A stretch of 64,000 nt of DNA from Confluentibacter sediminis. GTDB lineage: Bacteria; Bacteroidota; Bacteroidia; Flavobacteriales; Flavobacteriaceae. The notes under the pieces were generated by a model. That model searched no databases. It saw nothing but the letters and a program-made list of their open reading frames with translations, and was not told the DNA's origin. Of the stretch, positions 42,065 through 51,650 are shown piece by piece. Within the stretch, counting starts at the first letter, position 1; the number at the start of each line of letters is the position of its first letter. Where the stretch lies: NCBI RefSeq assembly GCF_003258355.1, contig NZ_QKPO01000010.1:124001-188000 (forward strand). The letters run 5' to 3'. The position numbers and the translations under genes are program-made.

Positions 42065-43375
42065 ATGACGATTTTAGCAGTAGGCACATTAGGAACAGTT
42101 ATAGCGACGGTAACTGTATTTTTGATAATTACTATATTATTAGTAACCTTATTATTAGTCGTTAAACAAAAATTGTCTCCATCAGGACCCGTAAAAATCA
42201 CCATTAATGGAGAGAGAGAGATTGAAGTAAGTTCTGGAGGTTCATTGCTTTCAACGTTAGGCAATCAAAAAATATTTTTGCCATCAGCTTGTGGTGGTGG
42301 TGGAACCTGTATTCAATGTGAATGCCATGTGAATTCAGGAGGCGGTGAAGCACTTCCAACAGAAACACCTCATTTCACCCGTAAAGAATTACAACACGGT
42401 GCTCGTTTAGCATGTCAGGTTAAAGTAAAACAGGATATGAATATTACCATTCCAGAAGAGGTGTTTGGTATTAAAAAATGGGAAGCAACCGTGGTGCGTA
42501 ATTATAATGTAGCATCTTTTATTAAGGAATTTGTAGTTGAAATTCCAGAAGATATGGGCTACAAAGCAGGTGGGTATATTCAAATTGAAATTCCACAATG
42601 TGAAGTAAAGTATTCTGATATAGATATTACAGCACATCCTGAAGAGCATGAAACTCCTGATAAATTTCAAGCGGAGTGGGATAAATTTGGTCTATGGTCC
42701 TTGGTTATGAAAAATAACGAAACTGTTGAAAGAGCCTATTCTATGGCGTCTTATCCAGCAGAAGGACGTGAAATTATGTTAAACGTTCGTATTGCTACAC
42801 CACCATGGGATAGAAATAAGAATGGCTGGATGGATGTCAATCCAGGAATAGCATCCTCATATATTTTCAATCAGAAAAAAGGCGATAAAGTAGTTATTTC
42901 TGGGCCTTACGGGGAGTTCTTTATCAATGATTCTGATTCTGAAATGTTGTATGTTGGTGGTGGTGCTGGTATGGCTCCTATGCGTTCTCACTTATATCAC
43001 TTATTCAAAACCTTAAAAACAAATAGAAAAGTAACCTATTGGTATGGTGGACGTTCTAAACGTGAGTTATTTTATTTAGAACATTTTAGAGCATTGGAAA
43101 AAGATTTTCCTAATTTTAAATTCTACTTAGCACTTTCTGAACCTTTACCTGAAGATAACTGGAAAGTAAAAGAAGATATTAATTCGCCTGGAGATGGTTT
43201 TGTTGGATTTATCCACAATTGTGTGATTGATAATTATCTAAGTAAACACGAAGCACCAGAAGATATTGAATTGTATTTCTGTGGACCACCATTAATGAAC
43301 AAAGCAGTTCAAAAAATGGGAGAAGATTTTGGAATCCCAGATGAGCACATCAGATTTGACGATTTTGGAGGATAA
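42065..43375 (+). CDS. nqrF: Na+-translocating NADH:quinone reductase subunit F
   Basis: 436 aa. An N-terminal membrane helix (VTVFLIITILLVTLLLVVK) is followed by a [2Fe-2S] domain (SACGGGGTCIQCECHV ... RLACQV), then FAD binding (RAYSMASYPAEG) and NADH binding (YVGGGAGMAPMRSHLYHLF; CGPPLMNKAV). It is the entry point for electrons from NADH. Ends the operon; a terminator follows 20 nt after the stop. Confidence 0.97.
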   Translation: MTILAVGTLGTVIATVTVFLIITILLVTLLLVVKQKLSPSGPVKITINGEREIEVSSGGSLLSTLGNQKIFLPSACGGGGTCIQCECHVNSGGGEALPTETPHFTRKELQHGARLACQVKVKQDMNITIPEEVFGIKKWEATVVRNYNVASFIKEFVVEIPEDMGYKAGGYIQIEIPQCEVKYSDIDITAHPEEHETPDKFQAEWDKFGLWSLVMKNNETVERAYSMASYPAEGREIMLNVRIATPPWDRNKNGWMDVNPGIASSYIFNQKKGDKVVISGPYGEFFINDSDSEMLYVGGGAGMAPMRSHLYHLFKTLKTNRKVTYWYGGRSKRELFYLEHFRALEKDFPNFKFYLALSEPLPEDNWKVKEDINSPGDGFVGFIHNCVIDNYLSKHEAPEDIELYFCGPPLMNKAVQKMGEDFGIPDEHIRFDDFGG

Positions 43376-43394
43376 TCTCTAAACCTATAAAGAA

Positions 43395-43428
43395 TAAAAA
43401 CCCAACTTAATTATTAAGCTGGGTTTTT
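43395..43428. terminator. Terminator of the nqr operon
   Basis: AAAAACCCAACTTAA and TTAAGCTGGGTTTTT pair with one mismatch around a short loop, with T runs. It also serves the convergent gene at 43449. Confidence 0.88.
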
Positions 43429-43448
43429 ACTTTTTATAAGGTGTTAAC

Positions 43449-43907
43449 TTAAATTAAAATTCCTAGTTTATGTTTTGGCTTATCATTTTCATATTCAAAT
43501 AATTTAGAATAATCCATAACATTCGGCACATTGTCTATCCCACAAAGAAAAGTTACGACAGCGCATAAGCCATTAAATAAAACGTCCTTATCTGTTGGGT
43601 TTTCAGGATTTTTATTTTTGTGATGAAGTGGCAATCTATACCCACAAGCTTCTAAAAATATAGCTTCAATTTTTAGTAATTCTAAAGGGGAATAACCATT
43701 AAATTTACGGCCAAGAACTTCATGAACTTTACCAATATAATTTAACTCTATGGAACCATGACTGTCTGTAAGATGCTTCCAATCTTCTCTATTATCTAAA
43801 ATATTGCCTACAGCACATTGTTTACAGCATTCAGGGTGTAATGTATTATTATGAAATGCTACATATAGTTTTTGGATGGCTTGTTCTAAACGGACTGGAG
43901 TTTTCAT
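43449..43907 (-). CDS. Conserved hypothetical, cysteine-containing
   Basis: 152 aa. No known domain identified. PECCKQCAVGNILDNREDWK holds a CC-x2-C cluster near residue 28, and there are further cysteines (EACGYRL, GLCAVVTFLCG). Cytosolic, no signal peptide. It is convergent with nqrF, and its neighbourhood suggests no specific function. A metal or Fe-S site at the cysteines is possible. Confidence 0.6.
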   Translation of the reverse strand: MKTPVRLEQAIQKLYVAFHNNTLHPECCKQCAVGNILDNREDWKHLTDSHGSIELNYIGKVHEVLGRKFNGYSPLELLKIEAIFLEACGYRLPLHHKNKNPENPTDKDVLFNGLCAVVTFLCGIDNVPNVMDYSKLFEYENDKPKHKLGILI

Positions 43908-43971
43908 AATTTGGAAGTTTGTATTTTCTAAATTAGAAAAAAAAAATGATTAATCCAAAAACTATAATTTA

Positions 43972-45411
43972 TTAGAACACCAATGGCACTAAGAATTTAA
44001 ACACTAATACTAATAATAGAACCGAAATTAAATTAAGAACCAACCCTACGCTTGCCATTTGACTCACTTTTATATAACCACTAGCAAAAACGATGGCATT
44101 GGGTGGTGTTGCCATGGGCAGCATAAAAGCACAACTGCTGGCAATGGTTACAGGGATTAATAAATAAAGCAACGGCATATTTAAACCAATAGCTATACCT
44201 GCTATTACTGGGGCTAATACAGCAGTTAAAGCGACATTACTCATCAATTCGGTCATGAATAACATTAATGTTATAAGTAGTGCAGCCATTAACAGTATAC
44301 TGATATGGCTTTTAGAAATTGATACAGCAATTATTTCTATGATGCCACTTTCAGACATCCCATTTGCCAAAGCCAAACCACCTCCAAATAATATTAAAAT
44401 GCCCCAAGATAGTTTTTGTGTATCGTTCCAATGTAAAATAAAATCTCCTTTTTTTAAGTTGAATGGGATCGTGAATAATGCTAGGGCACCAAATATACTT
44501 ATCATGGTGTCAGAAAGTCCCAATCCTGGAATCAAAGAATTAATAGGAACCCTAAAAATCCATAAAAAAACCATAATACTAAAGATAACAAGTACTTGTT
44601 TTTCTTTGGGCGATGTGTTTCCCAGTTTTAGTAACTCTTTATTAATAACATCTTTTGATGCATTAAAAACAAGACCTTTATTTGGAAACATCCATTTTAC
44701 CATGACAACATAAATAATAGTAATTAGGATGATTGAAACAGGTAAGCCTACTAGCATCCATTTAAAGAAGGATACTTCAATGTGGTATTGATTTTCCAAT
44801 AAACCTATTAATACAGAATTTGGTGGCGTTCCAATGACGGTTGCAATACCACCTGCATTTGCAGAAAATGCAATGCCTAACATAACGCTAAGCGCAAAAT
44901 TTTGATCCTGCTTTGTAAGTCCATCAGAATCATTCGTTAATAATGATATGACCGAAAGGGCTATGGGCAACATAACGACCGTGCAAGCTGTATTACTAAT
45001 CCACATGCTCATAAATCCAGTAGCCATCATAAAACCAAGAATGACTTTATTTGGTGTTGTTCCCGTTTTTTTTATAATGGTTAAGGCGATGCGTCTATGT
45101 AAATTCACTTTTTCGATGGCTAAAGCAAGTACAAAACCTCCAAAAAACAAGAAGACAATTGGGCTACCATAATTAGCACCAACCGCATCCATATTCATAA
45201 CTTTAAATAATGGAAATAGTAATAAGGGCAACAAAGATGTTACAGAAATAGAAACCGCCTCTGTAATCCACCAAATAACCATCCATATCCCAATGGAAAT
45301 GACAGTATCTGCTTTTTCAGAAAGCATTTCAAAAGGTAAACATTGAAAAAGAATAAATAAAAGAGGTCCTAAGAAAAGGCTTATTTTTTTGGAAGCAGGA
45401 TGTTTTGGCAT
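43972..45411 (-). CDS. SLC13/DASS-family sodium:dicarboxylate symporter
   Basis: 479 aa with about 12 membrane segments. SNTACTVVMLPIALSVIS and ATVIGTPPNSVLIG form the first Na+/substrate SNT motif and hairpin, and FMTELMSNVALTAVLAP with ATPPNAIVFASGYIKVSQ the repeat. It imports C4-dicarboxylates or citrate with Na+, drawing on the Na+ gradient made by the NQR complex encoded next door. Confidence 0.93.
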   Translation of the reverse strand: MPKHPASKKISLFLGPLLFILFQCLPFEMLSEKADTVISIGIWMVIWWITEAVSISVTSLLPLLLFPLFKVMNMDAVGANYGSPIVFLFFGGFVLALAIEKVNLHRRIALTIIKKTGTTPNKVILGFMMATGFMSMWISNTACTVVMLPIALSVISLLTNDSDGLTKQDQNFALSVMLGIAFSANAGGIATVIGTPPNSVLIGLLENQYHIEVSFFKWMLVGLPVSIILITIIYVVMVKWMFPNKGLVFNASKDVINKELLKLGNTSPKEKQVLVIFSIMVFLWIFRVPINSLIPGLGLSDTMISIFGALALFTIPFNLKKGDFILHWNDTQKLSWGILILFGGGLALANGMSESGIIEIIAVSISKSHISILLMAALLITLMLFMTELMSNVALTAVLAPVIAGIAIGLNMPLLYLLIPVTIASSCAFMLPMATPPNAIVFASGYIKVSQMASVGLVLNLISVLLLVLVFKFLVPLVF

Positions 45412-45500
45412 GTACTTATTAAGTTATTTAACGATTTTAAAGTTAAACATTTTTAACATTATTAAGTAAGTCGAACCAATTTTGTTAGATATGTAATTTT

Positions 45501-48500
45501 TCAAAATTTGATATTTTTAATTTTGAATACATAAATCAAAACAAGAATCAGTATTATTCCAGAGATTATGATATATGTTAAAGTGTAAGAAGAATCTGTG
45601 AATACAATAGGATTTGTATTTCCAATAAGCACTAAGCCAGCCCAATATTGTGGTGACACAGTTCTGTCTTGTGCTTCTAAGATATATTGTAATTTGGCCT
45701 CTTTCAGCGCTTTGTCCTTGGGTAATCCTTTTTTAATGTTCTCATAAAACAGCTCTATAAGTTTTGCACTCGATTTTTCATCAATTTTCCATAAGCTTGT
45801 TAAAATACTTTCGCTGCCAGCATAATTAAATGCATGGGCTAGAGATATCATGCCTTCTCCTGCTTGATAGGTTGGTTTCCCCGTTTCACAGGCTGTTAAA
45901 ATAGCCAAGTTAGAGTTTAGGTTTTCATTATATATTTCAAAAGTATATAGTGAATTATCTTTGGTTGAACTGTCTTTTGCGAAAATTAGGCGTGATAATT
46001 CTGGAGTAATATTATTAGATTCAGCATGTGTACCAATATGTATAATTTTATGTTCTTTGGCCTCTTTTTCAAAAATTTGTTTTGAGGCTTTTTCATTGAT
46101 AAATGATGAACCATTAAAAAGTTTTGAATATTTTTTTGCCAAATCTACGCTAAATGGTTGTGGCAAAAGATTGAGATAGGTTTTATCAACGGAAAGCGAG
46201 TCTGTAAAAGCAATCTTATAATCTTTTTTCATTTTGTCGTTAAACTCTGGTGCAAAAGCAATGAAATCGCTTTTAAAATGGATGTTATTCTTATTGTTAT
46301 CTATTAGAAATAAACTGTAGTTGTATGCTATATTATATTTTGCAAGAAGGCTATTTGTGGCAAGCTCTTTAAATGATTTTATTTTTTTTGGTGTTAAGCT
46401 TTCAAAACTTAAATTGAATAATTCTCTATCTGGAATGATAATAACATTTTCCGTAGCTATTTCACTTTCAAAAGGTTTCCAAAGATTTGTGTATAATTGA
46501 TAGAGTCCTAATGAAGTATCCTCTAAACCCAAACGGTTATCTCCTAATTGGTTGATATAATTTAAAATATTTTTAGAGTCTAGTTTATATATGTTTTTTT
46601 TACTTTTTGAACTAATAAAAGCATACAAACCATCGTCTATATATAAATATCTTACAACAGAAGTTTTGCTGGGTATTTTATTGTACATGTTTTTTAAAGG
46701 CTGCTCAATGGTAGCATAACGCATTTTGTAATACTTAGGATAATTGTTTTTTAGTGTGTCTAAAAAGGTATTCCAAGCTTTGTTGTTTGCTATGATCAAT
46801 TCAATATTATCTTCTTCGTTTAACGCATTTTTTAACTGGTTTTCTCTATTGGTTATTTCCGTTGGGATGTTTGAAAAAGAAATGGGTTTTGAATTTAGGC
46901 GAGCTCTAATTCTGTTATAAAGTGCAGACTCGTGAAGGCTAATTGTTTTTTCGAGATAACTAGGGTTTTTGGTTTTATTGTAGAGTTCTAGGTTTATTTT
47001 TTTTGCAAATTCAAAAATTTGATTGTTGTTTTCAATAAGTGTGTTGATGTCTTTTACAGAAGATAAAGACGTTTTTCTCTGTTCAATGGCACGTATGGCT
47101 TTATTGATGTTAGGTAGCAGGCTTTTTAAAAAAGTACTATCTTTTGTTTTTTGATTGTAGTATTTGGCTTTGGCGTTTACAATATATATATCGGCTTTAT
47201 TATCATCAAAGTAAATTTTATTTAGCCCATTTATAGTATCATTTTCAAAATAAAGATTTAAACATTTATTGCTCCACTCAAGGCTTTCTTCATACCGTTT
47301 TAAGTTTAGAAAAACGTTGGAGTAAGTGAGCATGATAGCTTTTGTTAGGAAGCTTTTCTCTCCTTCAGTTTTTGAAAAATATTCATAAGGGGCTTCAATG
47401 GTACTAATGGCTTTATTTGCTTCATCAGCTTTAGAATAAGCGATGGCCAAATTCATATCAGAATAAAGGCTGTTAACATCGAAAGCATTTGGATTAGATT
47501 TTTTATAGTTTTCATGACTTTTTTCCCAATAGCTAATAGCTTCTTTTTGTTTGTTCAGGTTATAGTAAACATTAGCATAATTGTCAAATAAAAAAGCGTT
47601 TAGCTGATAGTTTTCTCCCTCAATACCTTCTAAACTTTTTTTCGCTTTGTCTAAGTAAAAAAGTGCGTTGTCAAATTCTTTTTTTTCGGCCTTAACCTGC
47701 GCAACACCTAGAGCTGCTATGAAATATTCTTGTGTATTTTCAGGAAAGTTTTTGGAGGCATAATCTAGGGCCATATTTGTAATAACATCCGATTTTTTAA
47801 AGTCTCCTAAATCGAAGTAAATCCCATTTAAGGTGGAATATCCTATTAGGAAATTTCGTTTCACACGAGCTGTTAATGGATGGTTTTTTTCTTTATCTAG
47901 AAATGCTTTGTTGAATTTTATAGAGGCTTCTAAAAGCGTTTTAGCTTCTTGAAGCTTTGCCTGATTTACTTTTATTAAAGCCAAATTGCCTTTTAGTATG
48001 GCAGGTAGGTACATTTTGTTTTCAGCATTATCATCTAAAGAAGGAATATTTTTCAAGGCTTTTTCAAAATAGTAAACAGCACTGTCTTGTTTAGAATGAT
48101 AATACATTAAAGAGCCCAGCAGGTTATATACTCTAGCCGATATTTTAAATGAGGTTTTTGGGTTGTTTTTTAATATGTTTTTGGCTTTTCTTATATGGTT
48201 ATCCAGGACGTCAATTTGTCCCATTTTCATACCATAATCGGCTATATAATACTCACTTTCTAATTTTAAGGTTTCATCATTTAATTTGTAGGCAAGTGTT
48301 TTTGCTAATGAGGCATGTTTTAGAGCTTCTGGGAGATTGCCTAAATCTAAACATAGTTTTGAGTATTCTATATTGGCAAGATAACGAGTTTTAGAAATGG
48401 GATTAGAATTTTCAACAAAAGTCAGCAAATCTCTACTAGTAGTTTTCGCCTTTTCTAGATCATTCTTAAGAATGAATGTTTTTCCTAAAGGATATATGTA

Positions 48501-48707
48501 GAAGGGTAAGCTATCAAAATTTTTATTCTTTTTTAATTGATTGATGGCTGTGTTAATAGCACCTAAAGCTTTGCTAGTAGAATCTTTTGCTATTAGATTA
48601 TTAATGGCATCTATGGAGAATTGTTTTTCTGTTTGGGCAGTTGTTTTTAGGGAGCAAAATAAAAGGATGCTAATAATACAATTGTAAAACAACTGGGATC
48701 TGAGCAT
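45501..48707 (-). CDS. TPR-CHAT protease, membrane-anchored
   Basis: 1068 aa. A signal sequence (LFYNCIISILLFCSLKTTAQ) precedes many TPR-like helices (residues 30-600), then a CHAT domain (about 670-1030) with HKIIHIGTHAES (His about 890) and LAILTACETGKPTY (Cys about 937), and a C-terminal membrane span (LTYIIISGIILILVLIYVF). CHAT is a caspase-like clan CD protease. The protein would face the periplasm. It is the third gene in an operon with a sigma factor and an anti-sigma-like TPR membrane protein, and may be their signalling output or partner. Confidence 0.88.
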   Translation of the reverse strand: MLRSQLFYNCIISILLFCSLKTTAQTEKQFSIDAINNLIAKDSTSKALGAINTAINQLKKNKNFDSLPFYIYPLGKTFILKNDLEKAKTTSRDLLTFVENSNPISKTRYLANIEYSKLCLDLGNLPEALKHASLAKTLAYKLNDETLKLESEYYIADYGMKMGQIDVLDNHIRKAKNILKNNPKTSFKISARVYNLLGSLMYYHSKQDSAVYYFEKALKNIPSLDDNAENKMYLPAILKGNLALIKVNQAKLQEAKTLLEASIKFNKAFLDKEKNHPLTARVKRNFLIGYSTLNGIYFDLGDFKKSDVITNMALDYASKNFPENTQEYFIAALGVAQVKAEKKEFDNALFYLDKAKKSLEGIEGENYQLNAFLFDNYANVYYNLNKQKEAISYWEKSHENYKKSNPNAFDVNSLYSDMNLAIAYSKADEANKAISTIEAPYEYFSKTEGEKSFLTKAIMLTYSNVFLNLKRYEESLEWSNKCLNLYFENDTINGLNKIYFDDNKADIYIVNAKAKYYNQKTKDSTFLKSLLPNINKAIRAIEQRKTSLSSVKDINTLIENNNQIFEFAKKINLELYNKTKNPSYLEKTISLHESALYNRIRARLNSKPISFSNIPTEITNRENQLKNALNEEDNIELIIANNKAWNTFLDTLKNNYPKYYKMRYATIEQPLKNMYNKIPSKTSVVRYLYIDDGLYAFISSKSKKNIYKLDSKNILNYINQLGDNRLGLEDTSLGLYQLYTNLWKPFESEIATENVIIIPDRELFNLSFESLTPKKIKSFKELATNSLLAKYNIAYNYSLFLIDNNKNNIHFKSDFIAFAPEFNDKMKKDYKIAFTDSLSVDKTYLNLLPQPFSVDLAKKYSKLFNGSSFINEKASKQIFEKEAKEHKIIHIGTHAESNNITPELSRLIFAKDSSTKDNSLYTFEIYNENLNSNLAILTACETGKPTYQAGEGMISLAHAFNYAGSESILTSLWKIDEKSSAKLIELFYENIKKGLPKDKALKEAKLQYILEAQDRTVSPQYWAGLVLIGNTNPIVFTDSSYTLTYIIISGIILILVLIYVFKIKNIKF

Positions 48708-48719
48708 TTTATCAAAGTA

Positions 48720-49442
48720 TTAATTTTTTAATTCATTTAACAACTTTTGGCTTTGCTCTGTATTACTTAAACCAAGGTTTTCTTTTGCTAATTCTATTTG
48801 CCCTTCTTTTAAATAGGCCAATCCTAAATAATAATAGGCTTCACTTAAAAAGGGAAAGGGCTTTTTGGTTTCTGTTACTTTTTGTAAAAAAGGCTTAGCT
48901 GCTTCTATTTTGTCATGGCTCATATAGGCAAGACCCAAAAAGTAATTTATAGTATCGTTGGTTGCTTGTTTTTGGTATAACACTTGCCATTTTTGTATGG
49001 CCTTATCGTAATCACCATGTTTGTAGTTTACCATAGCATCGTAAAATTCAAAGTCATCACTATTGCTCATGGTTGTTGGTAAACCAGGGTCAGGGGTGAA
49101 ATATTTTGCGTATAGTTTTTGGTTTGATGAACCACTAAAAAACCAAAAACATCCAAAAGCAATAATTATAGCGGCTGCTACAGCTATTTTTAGGGGTTGT
49201 AAAAAGCGAATTTTATTTTTCTCAAGTGGTATTTCTTTATGAAAATCATCTAGCTGTTCTTTTAATGCTTGGGTTTCAATGCCTAAAAGCATGGTTTTTA
49301 TATCTTCAACCTGTTCTTTAAATTCAGGGCTATCTTGAAGTTTTTTTTCAAAAATAATACGGTCATCACGGTCCATAGAATTGTTATAGTAACATTCTAT
49401 AGTTTCTAGTAATTCTTGTGATATGTTGCTTTTTTCTTTCAA
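48720..49442 (-). CDS. Anti-sigma-like membrane protein with TPRs
   Basis: 240 aa. An N-terminal cytosolic helical region (LLETIECYYNNSMDRDDRII) looks like a zinc-less anti-sigma domain, a single membrane span (AVAAAIIIAFGCFWFF, about 88-103) follows, and the periplasmic part has TPR-like repeats (GDYDKAIQKWQVLYQK, EAYYYLGLAYLKEGQIELAK). It lies between an ECF-type sigma gene 7 nt upstream and the CHAT gene 12 nt downstream, so it probably holds the sigma factor at the membrane. Role inferred from position and topology. Confidence 0.75.
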   Translation of the reverse strand: MKEKSNISQELLETIECYYNNSMDRDDRIIFEKKLQDSPEFKEQVEDIKTMLLGIETQALKEQLDDFHKEIPLEKNKIRFLQPLKIAVAAAIIIAFGCFWFFSGSSNQKLYAKYFTPDPGLPTTMSNSDDFEFYDAMVNYKHGDYDKAIQKWQVLYQKQATNDTINYFLGLAYMSHDKIEAAKPFLQKVTETKKPFPFLSEAYYYLGLAYLKEGQIELAKENLGLSNTEQSQKLLNELKN

Positions 49443-49449
49443 TTTCTAA

Positions 49450-50028
49450 TTATTTAGGGGCTATAACCATGTTTCGCAATTTTTCCATGCAACGATATTT
49501 TTTGTTTCTCGCAGAAGCTTCATCAATTTGTAATTGAATAGCGATATCACGCAACGATTTTTTTTCAAAATAGAATATTGTTAATAGTTCTTTACAAGGT
49601 TGTCCTAAGATTTTAAAGGCTTCCATGGTAGAAACTAGTTTTTCGTTTTCTAGGTTTTTATCGGTTACGTCTTCAACATAGTCACTTTTGTCAACTAAAG
49701 ATGGGTTGCTAAAGCCATATTGTGTTTTTTTAAACCGGGAAGACTTTAAAATATCCATCCATTTATTTTTTGCAATCGTGTATAAATATCCTTGAACGGC
49801 TCTTTCGTTCACGGGGATAAAAGTGTTATTCTTAATATTATTCCAAACAGCTATAAAAGCATCTTGATAAATATCTTTAGCATCTTCCTTTGTCCCGCTA
49901 TTTCTTAAAACCAACAATTCAATTTTATTGTAATTTGATGTGTATAGCGATTTCAATACAACTGAATCGTTGTTTTTTATTGCGCTAATTAATTGCGACT
50001 GATGTTTTGATTTATTTATTTCCCCCAT
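49450..50028 (-). CDS. ECF-type sigma-70 family RNA polymerase sigma factor
   Basis: 192 aa. Region 2: NSGTKEDAKDIYQDAFIAVW, then GYLYTIAKNKWMDIL. Region 4: PCKELLTIFYFEKKSLRDIA, then IQLQIDEASARNKKYRCMEK (helix-turn-helix). No region 1 or 3. It directs RNA polymerase to its own target genes. The next gene encodes an anti-sigma-like protein, so activity is probably released by a signal at the envelope. Confidence 0.92.
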   Translation of the reverse strand: MGEINKSKHQSQLISAIKNNDSVVLKSLYTSNYNKIELLVLRNSGTKEDAKDIYQDAFIAVWNNIKNNTFIPVNERAVQGYLYTIAKNKWMDILKSSRFKKTQYGFSNPSLVDKSDYVEDVTDKNLENEKLVSTMEAFKILGQPCKELLTIFYFEKKSLRDIAIQLQIDEASARNKKYRCMEKLRNMVIAPK

Positions 50029-50126
50029 AAAAAAATAACAAGAGGAAATATATAAATTATTTGCCTTCAGTACAATACTTAGCTATTAAATGATTAATAA
50101 TTCGACCATTAGCTTTTGTGTATGTT

Positions 50127-51167
50127 TTAATCTTGGTTTGATTTCACGAAAACCGAATTTGCAGAGGCATAATTTTTGCCATCAGACAAATTTGATTCTA
50201 CGCCATTTTTCCAAAGTTTTGCAACTTTTACATTGTTTATAGTTTCTTCACCAACAACATATACATCATCACCCATTACAAAAATGGCATGCGCCAATGC
50301 AGAGGAAGAAGTGTTTGATAGGGCTGTAGCAATTCCGTTTTTCCATAATATAGCAATGGGTTGACCTGGTTCATTATTTTCAAAGCCACAGGCATAAACA
50401 TCGCTGCCAACTACAAATACAGAAAATGCTTCAGCATTTTTAGTGCCGTCTGAAAGATTTGTTGCTACACCGTTTTTCCATATTTTGGCAACTTTTTTTT
50501 CTAAGTTGTTTTCTTCAACTCCGGCAACATATGCATCATTCCCAAATATATAAATGGAGTTTGCTATGGCATATTTTGTGCCATCGGTAAGCTTGGTGGC
50601 TATGCCGTTTTTCCAGATAGTTGCCAAGTATTGAGAAACTGGTGTTTGCCAGCCAACGGCATAAACATCGCTTCCTGAAACAGTTATGGATGAAATATGA
50701 GATTGTATACCATTTGAGATGTTTGTTTTTACACCATTTTTCCAAATAGTTGCAGCCTTTCCTATATTGGACATCTCGTAACCACCCACATAAACATCGT
50801 TGCCAGAAACGAATACAGAATTTGCGTTTGCGTTTTGTGAGCCATCGGTTAAATTTGTACCAGTACCATTTTTCCATACTTTGGCAACATAGTTGCTCCC
50901 CGAAAGTTCTTCCCCAGCAACATAGACATCGTTTCCGCTAACATACACGGCATTCGCATCTCCGGGTAGATTTTTATTTTGTAGTACGCTTGCTTTCCCA
51001 TTTGTCCATAGTTTTGCGTCATGGATATTGCCATTGATCTCATAACCCACGGCATATACATTTGTGCCAGATGTAGTTGGTTCTTCATTTGGACTGTTGT
51101 TGCTACTGCATGAAAATATTAAGTAATTAAATAATAATAACAAAAGCAGTTTATGCTTGATTTGCAT
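50127..51167 (-). CDS. Lipoprotein, predicted seven-bladed beta-propeller
   Basis: 346 aa from MQIKHKLLLLLLFNYLIFSC (lipobox IFSC); an ATG six codons upstream is possible. Seven repeats of about 45 residues follow; each has a (D/N)VYVxGxE strand and an xxIWKNG or LWTNG strand, for example DVYVAGEE, DVYVGGYE and DVYAVGWQ. The last short piece VFVKSN completes the first blade, as expected for a closed ring. Signs of recent internal duplication are clear. Ligand and function unknown. Confidence 0.8.
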   Translation of the reverse strand: MQIKHKLLLLLLFNYLIFSCSSNNSPNEEPTTSGTNVYAVGYEINGNIHDAKLWTNGKASVLQNKNLPGDANAVYVSGNDVYVAGEELSGSNYVAKVWKNGTGTNLTDGSQNANANSVFVSGNDVYVGGYEMSNIGKAATIWKNGVKTNISNGIQSHISSITVSGSDVYAVGWQTPVSQYLATIWKNGIATKLTDGTKYAIANSIYIFGNDAYVAGVEENNLEKKVAKIWKNGVATNLSDGTKNAEAFSVFVVGSDVYACGFENNEPGQPIAILWKNGIATALSNTSSSALAHAIFVMGDDVYVVGEETINNVKVAKLWKNGVESNLSDGKNYASANSVFVKSNQD

Positions 51168-51203
51168 GTTAATTATGTTTTTCATTTTTATTAATTTTTA
51201 TAA

Positions 51204-51641
51204 TCAGTTTATTCTTTTAAAATTTTCAGTTACGACATCAGTATTGGTTTGTCTTTTTAAAACAAGTTCGGTCTCATTTAAAGTTTCTATTTCTTGGTAA
51301 AAAGGTTCGCCGTTACCATCTTCTTCGTTTATATAAATCACCTTATTACCCTCAATAGCATAGCAAGTATCGTAATGTGTAATTTCAGAACAGTTGGTTC
51401 CACCATAATTTATCCATTTAAATTGATGTTTGTCTATAGTTGCAGTTGTTAGTAAATCGCAATCTTCAATCAATAATTCACCATTAATGATGGTTCCTGT
51501 AAATTGCCACTCACCAAGAATTAGGGGCAGAGATGTATTGGTTTCTGGACATGAACTAGATGGCTCATCATTAGTGTCCTTTTTTGAACAAGAACTTAGA
51601 ATGCTTAAAAGGAGTAAAATGAAAATAACAAGATGTTTCAT
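51204..51641 (-). CDS. Putative lipocalin-like lipoprotein
   Basis: 145 aa. Signal and lipobox ILLLLSILSSCSKK. The mature part alternates beta strands and keeps the pattern LPLILGEWQFTGTIINGEL ... TELVLKRQT of small lipocalin-like families; four cysteines (Cys33 and the DCDLL, NCSEI and DTCYAI cysteines) may form disulfides. One of four consecutive lipoprotein genes. Function unknown. Confidence 0.65.
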   Translation of the reverse strand: MKHLVIFILLLLSILSSCSKKDTNDEPSSSCPETNTSLPLILGEWQFTGTIINGELLIEDCDLLTTATIDKHQFKWINYGGTNCSEITHYDTCYAIEGNKVIYINEEDGNGEPFYQEIETLNETELVLKRQTNTDVVTENFKRIN

Positions 51642-51650
51642 GACTTTACT

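Noticed and set aside
41574-42089. 171-aa ORF on the minus strand inside nqrE
   Set aside because: Opposite strand of a conserved membrane-protein gene; its hydrophobic composition is a mirror of the nqrE codons and no family signature is seen.
44255-44713. 152-aa ORF on the plus strand inside the SLC13 gene
   Set aside because: Shadow of the transporter's membrane codons on the other strand, with no conserved motif.
45501-48707. Treating the CHAT protein as part of a Craspase-type CRISPR system
   Set aside because: No Cas7-11 or CRISPR gene is nearby, and the protein has a signal sequence and a C-terminal membrane span.
50536-50877. 113-aa ORF rich in Trp, Tyr and Cys within the propeller gene
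   Set aside because: Alternate frame of repeated DNA; the repeat of WYK/WRHK-type words simply follows the blade repeats.
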